Assembly (NCBI RefSeq): GCF_000092025.1
Contig: NC_003063.2
Coordinates: 806,001-870,000, forward strand
DNA: 64,000 nt
Source of the DNA: Agrobacterium fabrum str. C58
Lineage (GTDB): Bacteria > Pseudomonadota > Alphaproteobacteria > Rhizobiales > Rhizobiaceae
Direction of reading: 5' to 3'
Part shown: in pieces, positions 35,242 through 44,302 of the stretch
How the letters are laid out: each line of letters begins with the position of its first letter
How positions within the stretch are numbered: position 1 is the stretch's first letter
Notes under the pieces: generated by a model
Database searches by the model: none
Seen by the model: the letters and a program-made list of their open reading frames with translations, nothing else
Told to the model about the DNA's origin: nothing
Translations under genes and position numbers: made by a program

Positions 35242-36680
35242 TGAAGCGTAACCGCAAAGTCAAAATTCTTGCAACTCTCGGCCCGGCCTCTTCCGAAGAG
35301 GCCATGATCGAAAAGCTGCATCTTGCTGGCGCTGATCTTTTCCGGATCAACATGAGCCATGCGAGCCACGACGTGATGCGGACGCTCATTCAGCGTATCC
35401 GCTCTGTCGAAAGCCGCAACGGCCGTCCCATCGGCATTCTGGCCGACCTGCAGGGTCCCAAGCTGCGCGTCGGAAAATTCGCCGAGACGAAGGTCGATCT
35501 GGTTCCGGGCCAGACCTTCACGCTTGATAACAACGACACCCCCGGCGACAACACCCGCGTTTTCCTGCCGCATCCTGAAATTCTCGAGGCGGTCAAGCCC
35601 GGCCACCGTCTGCTGATCGATGACGGCAAGCTGCATCTGCGCGCTGAAAAGAGCGACGGCAAGAGCATCGTCACCACGGTCGTTTCCGGCACCCGGATTT
35701 CCGACCGCAAGGGCATCAGCCTGCCCGACACCCTGCTCGGCGTCGGCGTTCTGACCGACAAGGACCGCGTCGACCTCGATGCCGTTCTCGAGACCAACGA
35801 AGTGGACTGGGTTGCTCTTTCCTTCGTTCAGCGCCCTGAAGACCTGGCAGAAGTGCGCAAGATTTCCCGCGGCCGCGTTGGCCTGATGTCCAAGATCGAA
35901 AAGCCGCAGGCTGTTGAACGCATCGAGGAAATCATCGAGCTTTCCGATGCATTGATGGTTGCGCGCGGCGATCTTGGCGTGGAAATGCCGTTGGAAGCCG
36001 TTCCGGGCATCCAGAAGCAGCTGACCCGTGCCTGCCGGCGCGCCGGCAAACCCGTCGTCGTTGCCACCCAGATGCTGGAATCGATGATAACGGCACCGGT
36101 TCCGACCCGCGCGGAAGTATCGGACGTTGCAACGGCCGTATTCGAAGGCGCCGACGCCATCATGCTCTCGGCTGAGTCCGCTTCCGGCGATTATCCGATC
36201 GAAGCCGTATCGACCATGGCGTCTATCGCCAGCACGGTGGAACAGGACCCCTATTATTCCAACATCATCTACGCGCAGCGTCCGCAGCCGGAAGCAACCG
36301 GTGCCGACGCCATTTCGCTTGCCGCCCGCCAGATCGCTGAAACGCTGAAGCTTGCGGCGATCGTCACCTATACGTCCTCGGGCACGACCGGCCTGCGCGC
36401 CGCGCGCGAGCGGCCGCAGGTGCCGATCATTGCACTGTCACCGATCATCCAGACCGCACGCCGCCTGTCGGTCGTCTGGGGCCTGCACTGCGTCGTCACC
36501 GGCGATGCCAGCGATCTGGACGACATGGTGAACCGCGCTTGTCGCATCGTTGTTTCCGAAGGTTTCGGCAAGCCCGGTGATCGCATCATCATTTCCGCCG
36601 GCGTGCCGCTCGGCACCCCCGGCGCAACCAACATGGTGCGCATCGCCTATATCGGCTCGGACGGCCAGAGCGGCGTCTGA
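35241..36680 (+). CDS. pyk: Pyruvate kinase
   Basis: A 479-residue enzyme making pyruvate and ATP from phosphoenolpyruvate. Motifs: KRNRKVKILATLGPASSEEA, FRINMSHASHDVM, LADLQGPKLRVGKF, LMSKIEKPQAVERIEEII with the catalytic Lys, and MVARGDLGVEMPLEAVPGIQ. The C-terminal regulatory domain (LAAIVTYTSSGTTGLRAARE) is present, so allosteric control is likely. Its ATG overlaps the DUF1036 stop by one base. A terminator follows. Confidence 0.97.
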   Translation: MKRNRKVKILATLGPASSEEAMIEKLHLAGADLFRINMSHASHDVMRTLIQRIRSVESRNGRPIGILADLQGPKLRVGKFAETKVDLVPGQTFTLDNNDTPGDNTRVFLPHPEILEAVKPGHRLLIDDGKLHLRAEKSDGKSIVTTVVSGTRISDRKGISLPDTLLGVGVLTDKDRVDLDAVLETNEVDWVALSFVQRPEDLAEVRKISRGRVGLMSKIEKPQAVERIEEIIELSDALMVARGDLGVEMPLEAVPGIQKQLTRACRRAGKPVVVATQMLESMITAPVPTRAEVSDVATAVFEGADAIMLSAESASGDYPIEAVSTMASIASTVEQDPYYSNIIYAQRPQPEATGADAISLAARQIAETLKLAAIVTYTSSGTTGLRAARERPQVPIIALSPIIQTARRLSVVWGLHCVVTGDASDLDDMVNRACRIVVSEGFGKPGDRIIISAGVPLGTPGATNMVRIAYIGSDGQSGV

Positions 36681-36699
36681 TAGACAAATATCAAGCAAC

Positions 36700-36729
36700 A
36701 AAAAACCCGCCGTCACCGGCGGGTTTTTT
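36700..36729 (+). terminator. Intrinsic terminator after pyk
   Basis: CCCGCCG and CGGCGGG pair around TCAC, flanked by an A-run and followed by six T. Confidence 0.9.
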
Positions 36730-36760
36730 GTTGGCCTTTCGGCCGTCTGATAAAACTGGC

Positions 36761-38665
36761 TCAGTGCATCTTCACCGGCGTGCTGAAGCGGCTGGATTCG
36801 ATCGCCACGGCACCCGGTTTGAAGCTCGCCGAGGTCGCCGAAGCCGACATCTCCTTGCTGAGCATACGGTTGGCGACAACGCGTGGCGCCTTTACCGAGC
36901 GTCCGGTCGTGCCCTTGTTCTGGTTGAGCGCCCAATCCGAAATAAGATCCTGCGTCAGGCGTCCACCGCCGACCATGGCCTGCTCGGAAACAACCGCATC
37001 CTGCTTGCTAGGGCGCGAACCCTTGGTTGGAAGGCCGGCGCTGAGGCCACCATTGATGGCGGGCTTCAGATCGAAAGCATCCCCAAAACCAGGCTGCGGC
37101 GCGGCCTTGGCCGTTTCGGCTGGCGCGACGGTAACCTTGTGGTTGACGGCAGCCGGGAATGGTGCCGCCGTCGGCATGGCCGCGGACTGGACCTGCGACC
37201 GGGCAGCCTGACCGCTCTGTTCGAGAGCCGCAACCACGGTCGGCGAAAGCGTATCCTGCTGCGCCTCGGCCAGATCGTCTTCGCCTTCCTGATCAGTGTT
37301 TGCCGCCGCCAGCAGGGCTTCTGCCACGGCCGGACGATTGGCCGGAACCGGGATAGAAGCGAGTTCGCCGGTAGCAGCCGGTGTCGCACCATCGGCGGAA
37401 GCCGTTAGGATTGATCCTTCCGCATCACCCTTCATGCCGCGCGGGCCGAGAAGGGTGGGCACGGGCACCGAAACCTCAGCCAGATCGGCAAATTGCTGGC
37501 GCTCAGCCGGAGCTGACGTCGGCGTCGGCATGGTCGCCGCCTGTAGCGCATCCTGCGCGGCATTGCGGGCCGGAGAATAGAGCGCGGTCGCAAGGCCGGC
37601 ATTGGCAGGCGGCTGGTTGCCGAATGCTGGACGAGCCGTCGGCAGCGGCGCATCGTTCACGCCTGGAAGGGCCTGCGCCGAAGCAACAGCGATGGTGGGT
37701 TCAGGCTCGGGAGCCGCCTGCTGCGGAGCCGGGCGAGCGACAGCCGGGCGCTCTGCGGGCTCCGGCGCTGCGATGCTATCGGGATCTTCATCCTCGTCAC
37801 CACCACCAAAGAGGGCCTGCAACAGGGTCTTACGCTTGCCGCCACCACCGGAGGAAGCAGGGCCGGAGCCGGCGCTGGAAGCAACCTGAATTGAGGAAGA
37901 GCTAACGCGCTTCTTGTAATCGGCGAGCGCCTGCTCGTAACCGGGCAGCGGCTTACCGTCAGAGGGCACATGCAGTGTATTGCCCTTCGGGAAGATGCGC
38001 ACGAGTTCCTGACGGCTCATGCGTGGCCAGGCGCGAACGCCGCCGACATCCATATGCACGAAGGGAGAACCGGAGGTCGGATAAAAGCCGACGCCGCCGA
38101 TCTGCATCTGCATGCCGATTTCACGCAGGGTGGCGAGCTTTACGCCGGGGATGTAAAAATCCATGGCCTTGCCGAGCATATGCTGGCTTTTTTCCGCGAC
38201 ACCCTTGGTGCGCGTGCGCAGCAGGCCATTGGTCTCAGGCGATCGGAAGGCCGAAACGACATTGATGTAATCGGTTGCGCCGCTGCGGCGATAGACTTCC
38301 CAGACAAGATCGAAAAGTCGCGGGTCCATCCGCGTCGGCTGGTTGCGGCGCCAGTCACGCAGGAAACGGTTCAGTTCCTGCAGGCCCTTCTGGTCGTATT
38401 TGCCATTGCGCTTGAAGGTGATGACCGCCTTCTCGCGTGTATGGATGTAATACAGTTTGAGGCTGCGCGTCTCGGCGGCGGCTTCCGTCGCCGAAACACC
38501 TACGAAAGGCATAGCGGCGAGCATCAGGCAGGCAAAGGTGACAGCGCGTGCCGACAGCTTCGTGCATATATCCTTGATCAAGCCGCGCGCGATCTTTGTC
38601 GAAAGCGCGTTATTCCGATGCAGATATGGCAATTCGATCCCCGCCTGGAAGACAATTTCTGTCAC
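36761..38665 (-). CDS. DUF882 (YcbK-like, peptidase M15 family) exported protein with long low-complexity tail
   Basis: A 634-residue protein. An N-terminal membrane/signal segment (AVTFACLMLAAMPFVGVSAT) is followed by the DUF882 domain, about residues 66-235: LYYIHTREKAVITFKRNGKY, FRSPETNGLLRTR, EKSQHMLGKAMDFYIPG and SPFVHMDVGGVRAWPR, with the His/Asp/His zinc set of M15-type peptidases. The last 380 residues are Ala/Pro-rich, rarely seen in relatives. It would cut peptide cross-links in peptidoglycan or bind the wall. The first codon is uncertain: GTG at 38665, or a later start. Confidence 0.85.
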   Translation of the reverse strand: MTEIVFQAGIELPYLHRNNALSTKIARGLIKDICTKLSARAVTFACLMLAAMPFVGVSATEAAAETRSLKLYYIHTREKAVITFKRNGKYDQKGLQELNRFLRDWRRNQPTRMDPRLFDLVWEVYRRSGATDYINVVSAFRSPETNGLLRTRTKGVAEKSQHMLGKAMDFYIPGVKLATLREIGMQMQIGGVGFYPTSGSPFVHMDVGGVRAWPRMSRQELVRIFPKGNTLHVPSDGKPLPGYEQALADYKKRVSSSSIQVASSAGSGPASSGGGGKRKTLLQALFGGGDEDEDPDSIAAPEPAERPAVARPAPQQAAPEPEPTIAVASAQALPGVNDAPLPTARPAFGNQPPANAGLATALYSPARNAAQDALQAATMPTPTSAPAERQQFADLAEVSVPVPTLLGPRGMKGDAEGSILTASADGATPAATGELASIPVPANRPAVAEALLAAANTDQEGEDDLAEAQQDTLSPTVVAALEQSGQAARSQVQSAAMPTAAPFPAAVNHKVTVAPAETAKAAPQPGFGDAFDLKPAINGGLSAGLPTKGSRPSKQDAVVSEQAMVGGGRLTQDLISDWALNQNKGTTGRSVKAPRVVANRMLSKEMSASATSASFKPGAVAIESSRFSTPVKMH

Positions 38666-38841
38666 ATTGCCTCAAATGAACGTCAAATACGGTGACACGA
38701 TGGCAAAATTACCACACACATGCAACCTTCCTCTACATAGTGAATCAGCCACTAACAAGAGGTTTATAGACGGTAAGCGGATATCCTTGCTCAGAAGTTA
38801 ACGAATTTCACGATCTGCCCTGGAATAAACGGTTTGGACTC

Positions 38842-40383
38842 TCATGCGACGTCTCGAAGCGGATCATCCGGATCGATGCCATAATCTTTCAGCTTGCGAT
38901 AAAGCGTAGAGCGGCCGATGCCGAGCTTTCTCGCGACCTGGCTCATCTGGCCGCGATAAAAACGCAGGGCGAAACGGATGAGCTCCTCCTCGATCTCTGC
39001 CAGTTTCCGGATATTGCCCGAATCGTCCGTGCTGGAGATCAGGTTTCCGCCACGATAGATCGTGGTGGAGATATCCGACGGCTCCTCGATAACAGCATGG
39101 CTTTCGGCAGCCGGCGGCGGTGAATAGGCCGCAAGCTTCAACGACGATCCGGATGGTGAGCGGATAATATCGTCCCCATCATCACCGTTCGAAAATTCCG
39201 GCAGCTGCAGCGCGATCTGCGGAAAATCGGAATCCGACAGTTCCGAACCCTGCGACAGAACCACGGCACGGAAAACGGCGTTTTCCAACTGGCGGATATT
39301 GCCGGGCCAGTCATAGGCCGTCAGCAGCGCCAGCGCACTGGCATCGAGGCCGACGGGATTGGGCAGTTTCTGCTCCGCCGAAAAGCGTTCGGCGAAAACC
39401 CGCGCCAGATGGGGAATATCTTCCTTGCGCCGGCGCAGCGCCGGAATGGTGATCGGGAAGACGTTGAGGCGATAATAGAGGTCCTCGCGGAAGCGGCCTT
39501 CCTTCACCTCTTCGATAAGGTTCTTGTTGGTGGCCGAAATCAGCCGCACATTGACCTTCTGCACCCGCGCGGAGCCGACGGTTTCGATTTCGCCCTGCTG
39601 CACGGCGCGCAGCAGCTTCACCTGTACGTCGAGCGGCAGATCACCGATTTCATCGAGGAACAGCGTGCCGCCATCCGCCTCCATGAATTTGCCGACATGT
39701 TTTTCCGTCGCACCCGTGAAGGCGCCCTTCTCGTGGCCAAAGAGGATGCTTTCCACGAGATTATGGGGAATGGCACCGCAATTGACTGTTATGAACGGCT
39801 TGTTCGCCCGGTCGCCGCCTGACTGGATGGCGCGGGCGACCATTTCCTTGCCGACACCGGATTCGCCTTCCAGCACCACGGGAATGCTGGACTGGGCGGC
39901 GCGCTGCGCCAGTTCGATGACCCTCAGCATTGCGGGGCTTGCGGAAACGATATCGGTAAAATTCACTGCATTGCTCCGTCCGCGCCTGCCCGTGCGGGCC
40001 TTTGCCTCTTTCCTGTCGAGCTTGAGCGCATTGGAGATGGCGGCGCCGATCCTTTCCGGCGAAACCGGCTTCACGACGAAATCAAAAGCGCCGGCGCGCA
40101 TGGCCTGCACAACGGTGTCGATGCCGCCCTGTCCGGTTTGTACGATGACCGGAACATCCGTGCCGAGTTCGCCTACAGCTTTCAGAAAGGCAAGCCCGTC
40201 CATTTCCGGCATCATCAGATCGAGGACAATGACGTTGATCTCGCCACTATATTGCTTGAGCAATTCCAGCCCCGCCCTGCCGTTTTCGGCAAGCAAGGCC
40301 AGATGCCCATAACGTTCCACCGCATTTTTGAGCAGGCGGCGCTGGACGGGATCATCGTCTATCACGAGAACATGCGCGGTCAT
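38842..40383 (-). CDS. Sigma54-dependent response regulator (NtrC type)
   Basis: A 513-residue activator. The receiver domain has VLVIDDDPVQRRLLKNAVER and the phospho-acceptor Asp in IVLDLMMPEMDG. The AAA domain has GESGVGKEMVARAIQ, the sigma54-contact loop HEKGAFTGATEK, and GGTLFLDEIGDLPLD. A Fis-type helix-turn-helix at the C-terminus (FYRGQMSQVARKLGIGRSTL) binds DNA. A linker with low-complexity residues separates the last two. No cognate kinase is adjacent. GGAG precedes the start. Its targets would be sigma54 promoters; none is obvious in this window. Confidence 0.93.
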   Translation of the reverse strand: MTAHVLVIDDDPVQRRLLKNAVERYGHLALLAENGRAGLELLKQYSGEINVIVLDLMMPEMDGLAFLKAVGELGTDVPVIVQTGQGGIDTVVQAMRAGAFDFVVKPVSPERIGAAISNALKLDRKEAKARTGRRGRSNAVNFTDIVSASPAMLRVIELAQRAAQSSIPVVLEGESGVGKEMVARAIQSGGDRANKPFITVNCGAIPHNLVESILFGHEKGAFTGATEKHVGKFMEADGGTLFLDEIGDLPLDVQVKLLRAVQQGEIETVGSARVQKVNVRLISATNKNLIEEVKEGRFREDLYYRLNVFPITIPALRRRKEDIPHLARVFAERFSAEQKLPNPVGLDASALALLTAYDWPGNIRQLENAVFRAVVLSQGSELSDSDFPQIALQLPEFSNGDDGDDIIRSPSGSSLKLAAYSPPPAAESHAVIEEPSDISTTIYRGGNLISSTDDSGNIRKLAEIEEELIRFALRFYRGQMSQVARKLGIGRSTLYRKLKDYGIDPDDPLRDVA

Positions 40384-40552
40384 TTTTAGCTCCGGTTTCC
40401 GGTTTATGGACCTGCTTCATGCGGTCCCTTATGCCGCACTTTGGCACGGGAGATTTGAACATCCAGTTTTGAGAATTGCTTGCATTTTATCCATTGCCGC
40501 GGGAAACAGGGTCCCCATATGCTTTGAAAGCATAACCAGAAGGATACGTCCG

Positions 40553-42403
40553 ATGACCCTCCACCGCCCCGCTCCGCACCCCGTATTCTCGCTTGCCGAA
40601 ACCTCCGGCCCGGTGCTCGGCGATCTGCCGGGCTGGAAACTCTCGGATCTCTATCCGTCTGGGGATTCACCGGAATATAAGCGCGATCTCGAAAAGGCAG
40701 CTTCGATGGCAGCAGCTTTCGAGGCAAAATGGAAGGACAAGCTCGAATCCGCCGCAAAGGCCAAAGGCGAAGACGGTATCGGCGCGGCGCTGAAGGACTA
40801 TGAAGCGCTGGACGACCTTATCGGCCGCATCGGCTCCTTTGCCGGCCTTACTTATTTTTCCGATACGTCAAACCCGGCAAATGGCAAGCTATACGGTGAT
40901 GCTCAGGCGAAACTGACGGAGATTTCCGCGCACCTGCTGTTCTTCACGCTGGAACTCAACCGCATCGACGATGCCGTGATGGATGCCTGCATGGCGAACG
41001 ATGCCGCAGCGGGCCACTACCGTCCCTGGCTGGTAGACCTGCGCAAGGACAAGCCGCACCAGCTCGACGATCAGCTCGAGCAGCTGTTTCTTGAAAAATC
41101 GATGACCAGCGCGGCAGCCTTCAACCGCCTGTTCGACGAAACGATGGCCGACCTGCGTTTCGACATTGATGGCGCAAGCCTTTCGCTGGAAGTGACGCTC
41201 AATATGCTGCAGGAGCCGGAGCCGGAAACCCGCAGGAAGGCGGCGGAAGCGTTGAGCGCCACCTTCAAGGACAATCTGCGGGTCTTCACCCTCATCACCA
41301 ATACGCTTGCCAAGGACAAGGATATTTCCGACCGTTGGCGCAACTTCGAGGATATTGCCGACAGCCGTCATCTGGCCAATCGTGTCGAGCGCGACGTGGT
41401 CGATGCCTTGGCTGCGGCTGTCAAAAAGGCCTATCCGCGCCTTTCGCATCGTTATTATGCCATGAAGGCGAAATGGCTCGGCATGGAGCAGATGAATTAT
41501 TGGGACCGCAACGCGCCGCTTCCCGATACGTCGAATACGATCATCCCCTGGGATGAAGCGAAGGATACCGTGCTTTCCGCTTATGGCAATTTCGCCCCTG
41601 AAATGGCCGATATCGCCCGCAGATTCTTCGACGAAGAGTGGATCGACGCGCCTGCCCGCCCCGGCAAGGCGCCCGGCGCCTTCGCCCATCCGACCGTGCC
41701 CTCAGCTCATCCTTACGTGCTCGTCAACTATCTCGGCAAACCGCGCGACGTGATGACGCTTGCCCATGAGCTTGGCCATGGCGTGCACCAGGTGCTGGCC
41801 GGCCAACAGGGGGCGCTGATGTGCGCAACTCCGCTGACGCTTGCCGAGACCGCTTCCGTCTTCGGCGAAATGCTGACCTTCCGCAAGCTGCTCGACGACA
41901 CGAAAGATATCCGGGAACGCAAAGCAATGCTCGCCCGCAAGGTCGAGGACATGATCAATACGGTCGTGCGCCAGATCGCATTTTACGAATTCGAGCGCAA
42001 ACTGCACACCGCCCGCAAAGAGGGCGAGCTTACCTCGGAGCAGATCGGCGAATTGTGGCTCTCCGTTCAGGCCGAAAGCCTCGGCCCGGCCATCCGGATT
42101 TCGGAGGGTTACGAGACATGGTGGACATACATCCCCCATTTCATCCATTCGCCCTTTTATGTTTACGCCTATGCCTTCGGCGATTGCCTGGTGAACTCGC
42201 TCTATGCGGTTTACCAGAAGGCCGAAGCGGGTTTTCAGGAGAAATATTTCGAGCTTCTGAAAGCCGGCGGCACCAAGCACCATTCGGAGCTTCTGAAACC
42301 CTTTGGCCTCGATGCGACCGATCCTTCCTTCTGGGACAAGGGCCTTTCGATGATCGAAGGACTGATCGACGAGTTGGAAGAGCTGGACAGGAAACAGGCT
42401 TAA
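40553..42403 (+). CDS. pepF: M3 family oligoendopeptidase F-like peptidase
   Basis: A 616-residue cytosolic zinc metallopeptidase. The ATG at 40553 is preceded by AAGGA. The active site is VMTLAHELGHGVHQVLAGQQ, with HExxH-type HELGH and, downstream, TPLTLAETASVFGEM for the third ligand. Such enzymes trim short peptides. The gene is divergent from the sigma54 regulator and 100 bases before an aminotransferase-like gene. The substrate range is not predictable. Confidence 0.92.
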   Translation: MTLHRPAPHPVFSLAETSGPVLGDLPGWKLSDLYPSGDSPEYKRDLEKAASMAAAFEAKWKDKLESAAKAKGEDGIGAALKDYEALDDLIGRIGSFAGLTYFSDTSNPANGKLYGDAQAKLTEISAHLLFFTLELNRIDDAVMDACMANDAAAGHYRPWLVDLRKDKPHQLDDQLEQLFLEKSMTSAAAFNRLFDETMADLRFDIDGASLSLEVTLNMLQEPEPETRRKAAEALSATFKDNLRVFTLITNTLAKDKDISDRWRNFEDIADSRHLANRVERDVVDALAAAVKKAYPRLSHRYYAMKAKWLGMEQMNYWDRNAPLPDTSNTIIPWDEAKDTVLSAYGNFAPEMADIARRFFDEEWIDAPARPGKAPGAFAHPTVPSAHPYVLVNYLGKPRDVMTLAHELGHGVHQVLAGQQGALMCATPLTLAETASVFGEMLTFRKLLDDTKDIRERKAMLARKVEDMINTVVRQIAFYEFERKLHTARKEGELTSEQIGELWLSVQAESLGPAIRISEGYETWWTYIPHFIHSPFYVYAYAFGDCLVNSLYAVYQKAEAGFQEKYFELLKAGGTKHHSELLKPFGLDATDPSFWDKGLSMIEGLIDELEELDRKQA

Positions 42404-42502
42404 TCTCTTCGACCGGCAAAGCTAACCTATTTCGGACAAGCTTTGCCGGTTGATATTGCCAGCGGAGAGACCGGTAAACCTTCCAGGCGACGAGCACAGG
42501 CC

Positions 42503-43138
42503 ATGAAACGCAAACCCGCAGATCTGACCCTGAGGGAAACCCTGCGATGGGAGCCGCAAACCGGCTTTCAGCGCATCGACCAGCATATGCGCCGGCTATT
42601 GCGCTCCGCCGATGCGCTGGGTTTTCGCGCGCCCGTCAATGCGGTTCAGGTGCTGGAAAAGCAGGTGGGCGGTGAAAAGCCGCTCTGCGTCAGGCTGGTC
42701 ATGAACTACAAGGGCGAGCTGGATATCGAAACGGTCGAATTCCGTCCGTTGCCTGAAAATGCCGTCTGGCGCGTCCGCATTGCCAGACAGACAACACTCG
42801 ATTCCGCCGATACCTTCTATCGCCACAAGTCGTCTCGCCGGGAGCCCTATGATGCCGCTCGCGCCGAATTTTCAGCCGAGGAGGCAGACGAGGTGTTGCT
42901 GCTCAACGAACGCGGCGAATTGTGCGAGGGATCGTCGACCAGCATTTTCGTCGAAATGCCTGAAGGGCCGATGCTGACACCGCCGCTCGACAGCGGCATT
43001 CTGCCGGGTGTGCTGCGCGCCGACCTAATCCGCGAACGCCGGGCACGCGGGCAGGCGCTGAAGCCGGAGGATATTGCCGGTCGGAAAATCTTCGTCGGCA
43101 ATTCGCTGGAGGGATTGATTGCAGCGGAACTGATTTAA
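42503..43138 (+). CDS. Aminotransferase class IV family protein (PabC-like)
   Basis: A 211-residue PLP enzyme-like protein, starting at the ATG at 42503 (MKRKPADLTLRETLRWEPQT). Fold motifs: EADEVLLLNERGELCEGSST, LTPPLDSGILPGVLRADLIR and RKIFVGNSLEGLIAAEL. Close relatives are aminodeoxychorismate lyases (folate) or branched-chain aminotransferases. It is shorter than typical PabC at the N-terminus, so the activity is uncertain. Its stop codon overlaps, on the other strand, the stop of the diguanylate cyclase gene. Confidence 0.8.
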   Translation: MKRKPADLTLRETLRWEPQTGFQRIDQHMRRLLRSADALGFRAPVNAVQVLEKQVGGEKPLCVRLVMNYKGELDIETVEFRPLPENAVWRVRIARQTTLDSADTFYRHKSSRREPYDAARAEFSAEEADEVLLLNERGELCEGSSTSIFVEMPEGPMLTPPLDSGILPGVLRADLIRERRARGQALKPEDIAGRKIFVGNSLEGLIAAELI

Positions 43139-44043
43139 ACCGTGACCGCCAGAAGCCGGTCGCGGCCTTTTTCCTTGGCCGCATAAAGCGCCTGATCGGC
43201 GCGCATGAAAACATCGTCGGCGTTTTCCATCATCCGAAAAACGGTCATGCCGGCCGAGCAGCTGTAGGAGAAATCCGGGAACTCCGAGAGCGGTCTGGAA
43301 AGGCGTACCTTCTGCAGCAGCCGCTCGACGATCTCCCGGCCCTCGGCGATCGAACTGCGCGGCAGGATGAGCATGAATTCTTCTCCGCCGATCCTGCCGA
43401 AACAATCCACCCGCCGGATGACGGAATGGGCGATGCCGACAAAATCGCGCAGCACCGCATCCCCACATTTGTGGCCGAAGCGATCGTTGATCTGCTTGAA
43501 AAAATCGATGTCGAGCGTGCAAAGGCAAAAGGGCGCTTCAAGCCCCTTGGAAACCTGTTCCACCTGTAAGGCAAGCTTGGCGAAAACGAAGCGACGGTTC
43601 GCCGTACCCGTCAATTCATCCGTCTGCGAGGCGCGCACTGCCAGATCGCGGTCCTGCCGCAGCGTCCTGTAACCCTGACGCAATTCGGTAACATCGCTTG
43701 CGACGCAGAGCATCCAGCCATCCTGCTGCACCGTTTCCGTCATCCAGAACCAGCGACCGTCGTAAAGGTCCATCTCGAAGGCACGATAGGGCAGCTTGCC
43801 ACGCCGGGACTGTGCCGAGAGCAGCCATCCCTCGAAATCATTGTTGCGGATGACGACACCGGTGCGCAGCCGGTGGTTCAGCCGCATGATGTCTGCCCAG
43901 GTCGGAAAATCACCATCGGCAAGTTGAAAGCTTTCCCGAAACGACGGATTGGCATGGCGCAGCCGGTCGTTGGAATCGTAAAGGGCGATAAGAACGGGGG
44001 TGGCGCTCTGAAGCGCTGCGACACGCTCTAAAAGATCATTCAA
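43135..44043 (-). CDS. Diguanylate cyclase with N-terminal PAS-like domain
   Basis: A 302-residue cytosolic protein. Residues 1-125 look like a PAS sensor (VLIALYDSNDRLRHANPSFR, FWMTETVQQDGWMLCVASDV). A GGDEF domain follows, with DELTGTANRRFVFAKLALQV, LDIDFFKQINDRFGHKCGD and the active-site FGRIGGEEFMLILPRSS. It would make cyclic di-GMP from two GTP; the GGEEF form is catalytically competent in many members. No RxxD inhibitory site is clear. It is convergent with the aminotransferase gene and overlaps its stop (TTAA shared by both). Confidence 0.92.
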   Translation of the reverse strand: MNDLLERVAALQSATPVLIALYDSNDRLRHANPSFRESFQLADGDFPTWADIMRLNHRLRTGVVIRNNDFEGWLLSAQSRRGKLPYRAFEMDLYDGRWFWMTETVQQDGWMLCVASDVTELRQGYRTLRQDRDLAVRASQTDELTGTANRRFVFAKLALQVEQVSKGLEAPFCLCTLDIDFFKQINDRFGHKCGDAVLRDFVGIAHSVIRRVDCFGRIGGEEFMLILPRSSIAEGREIVERLLQKVRLSRPLSEFPDFSYSCSAGMTVFRMMENADDVFMRADQALYAAKEKGRDRLLAVTV

Positions 44044-44302
44044 CAGGTAGCTCCCCTGCGATGGCTAAAAATTTCCCTGTCGTCATGCGGCCCTAGCCCC
44101 CGAGCCTTTGGACGCCTGCACGAAAATCAGGGCTTAATTATAAACGCACTCTCTAAAATGCGAAGGGGCAGAATATGGTGGAAAGAATGTGTAGACCCAT
44201 CTCGGCGTCATTACCGTCATATGTCCGTCATCCACCTGCCCTTTATTGTGGCACGCTTTTATGATCTAGCTTACTTATTGGCTGAAAAAGGAAAATTGAC
44301 GA
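44044..44302 (+). other. Upstream region of hss
   Basis: A 259-base gap. A TATGAT (44260-44265) is a possible -10 element, but no matching -35 is clear. I see no ORF of quality and no other hairpin. Confidence 0.4.
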
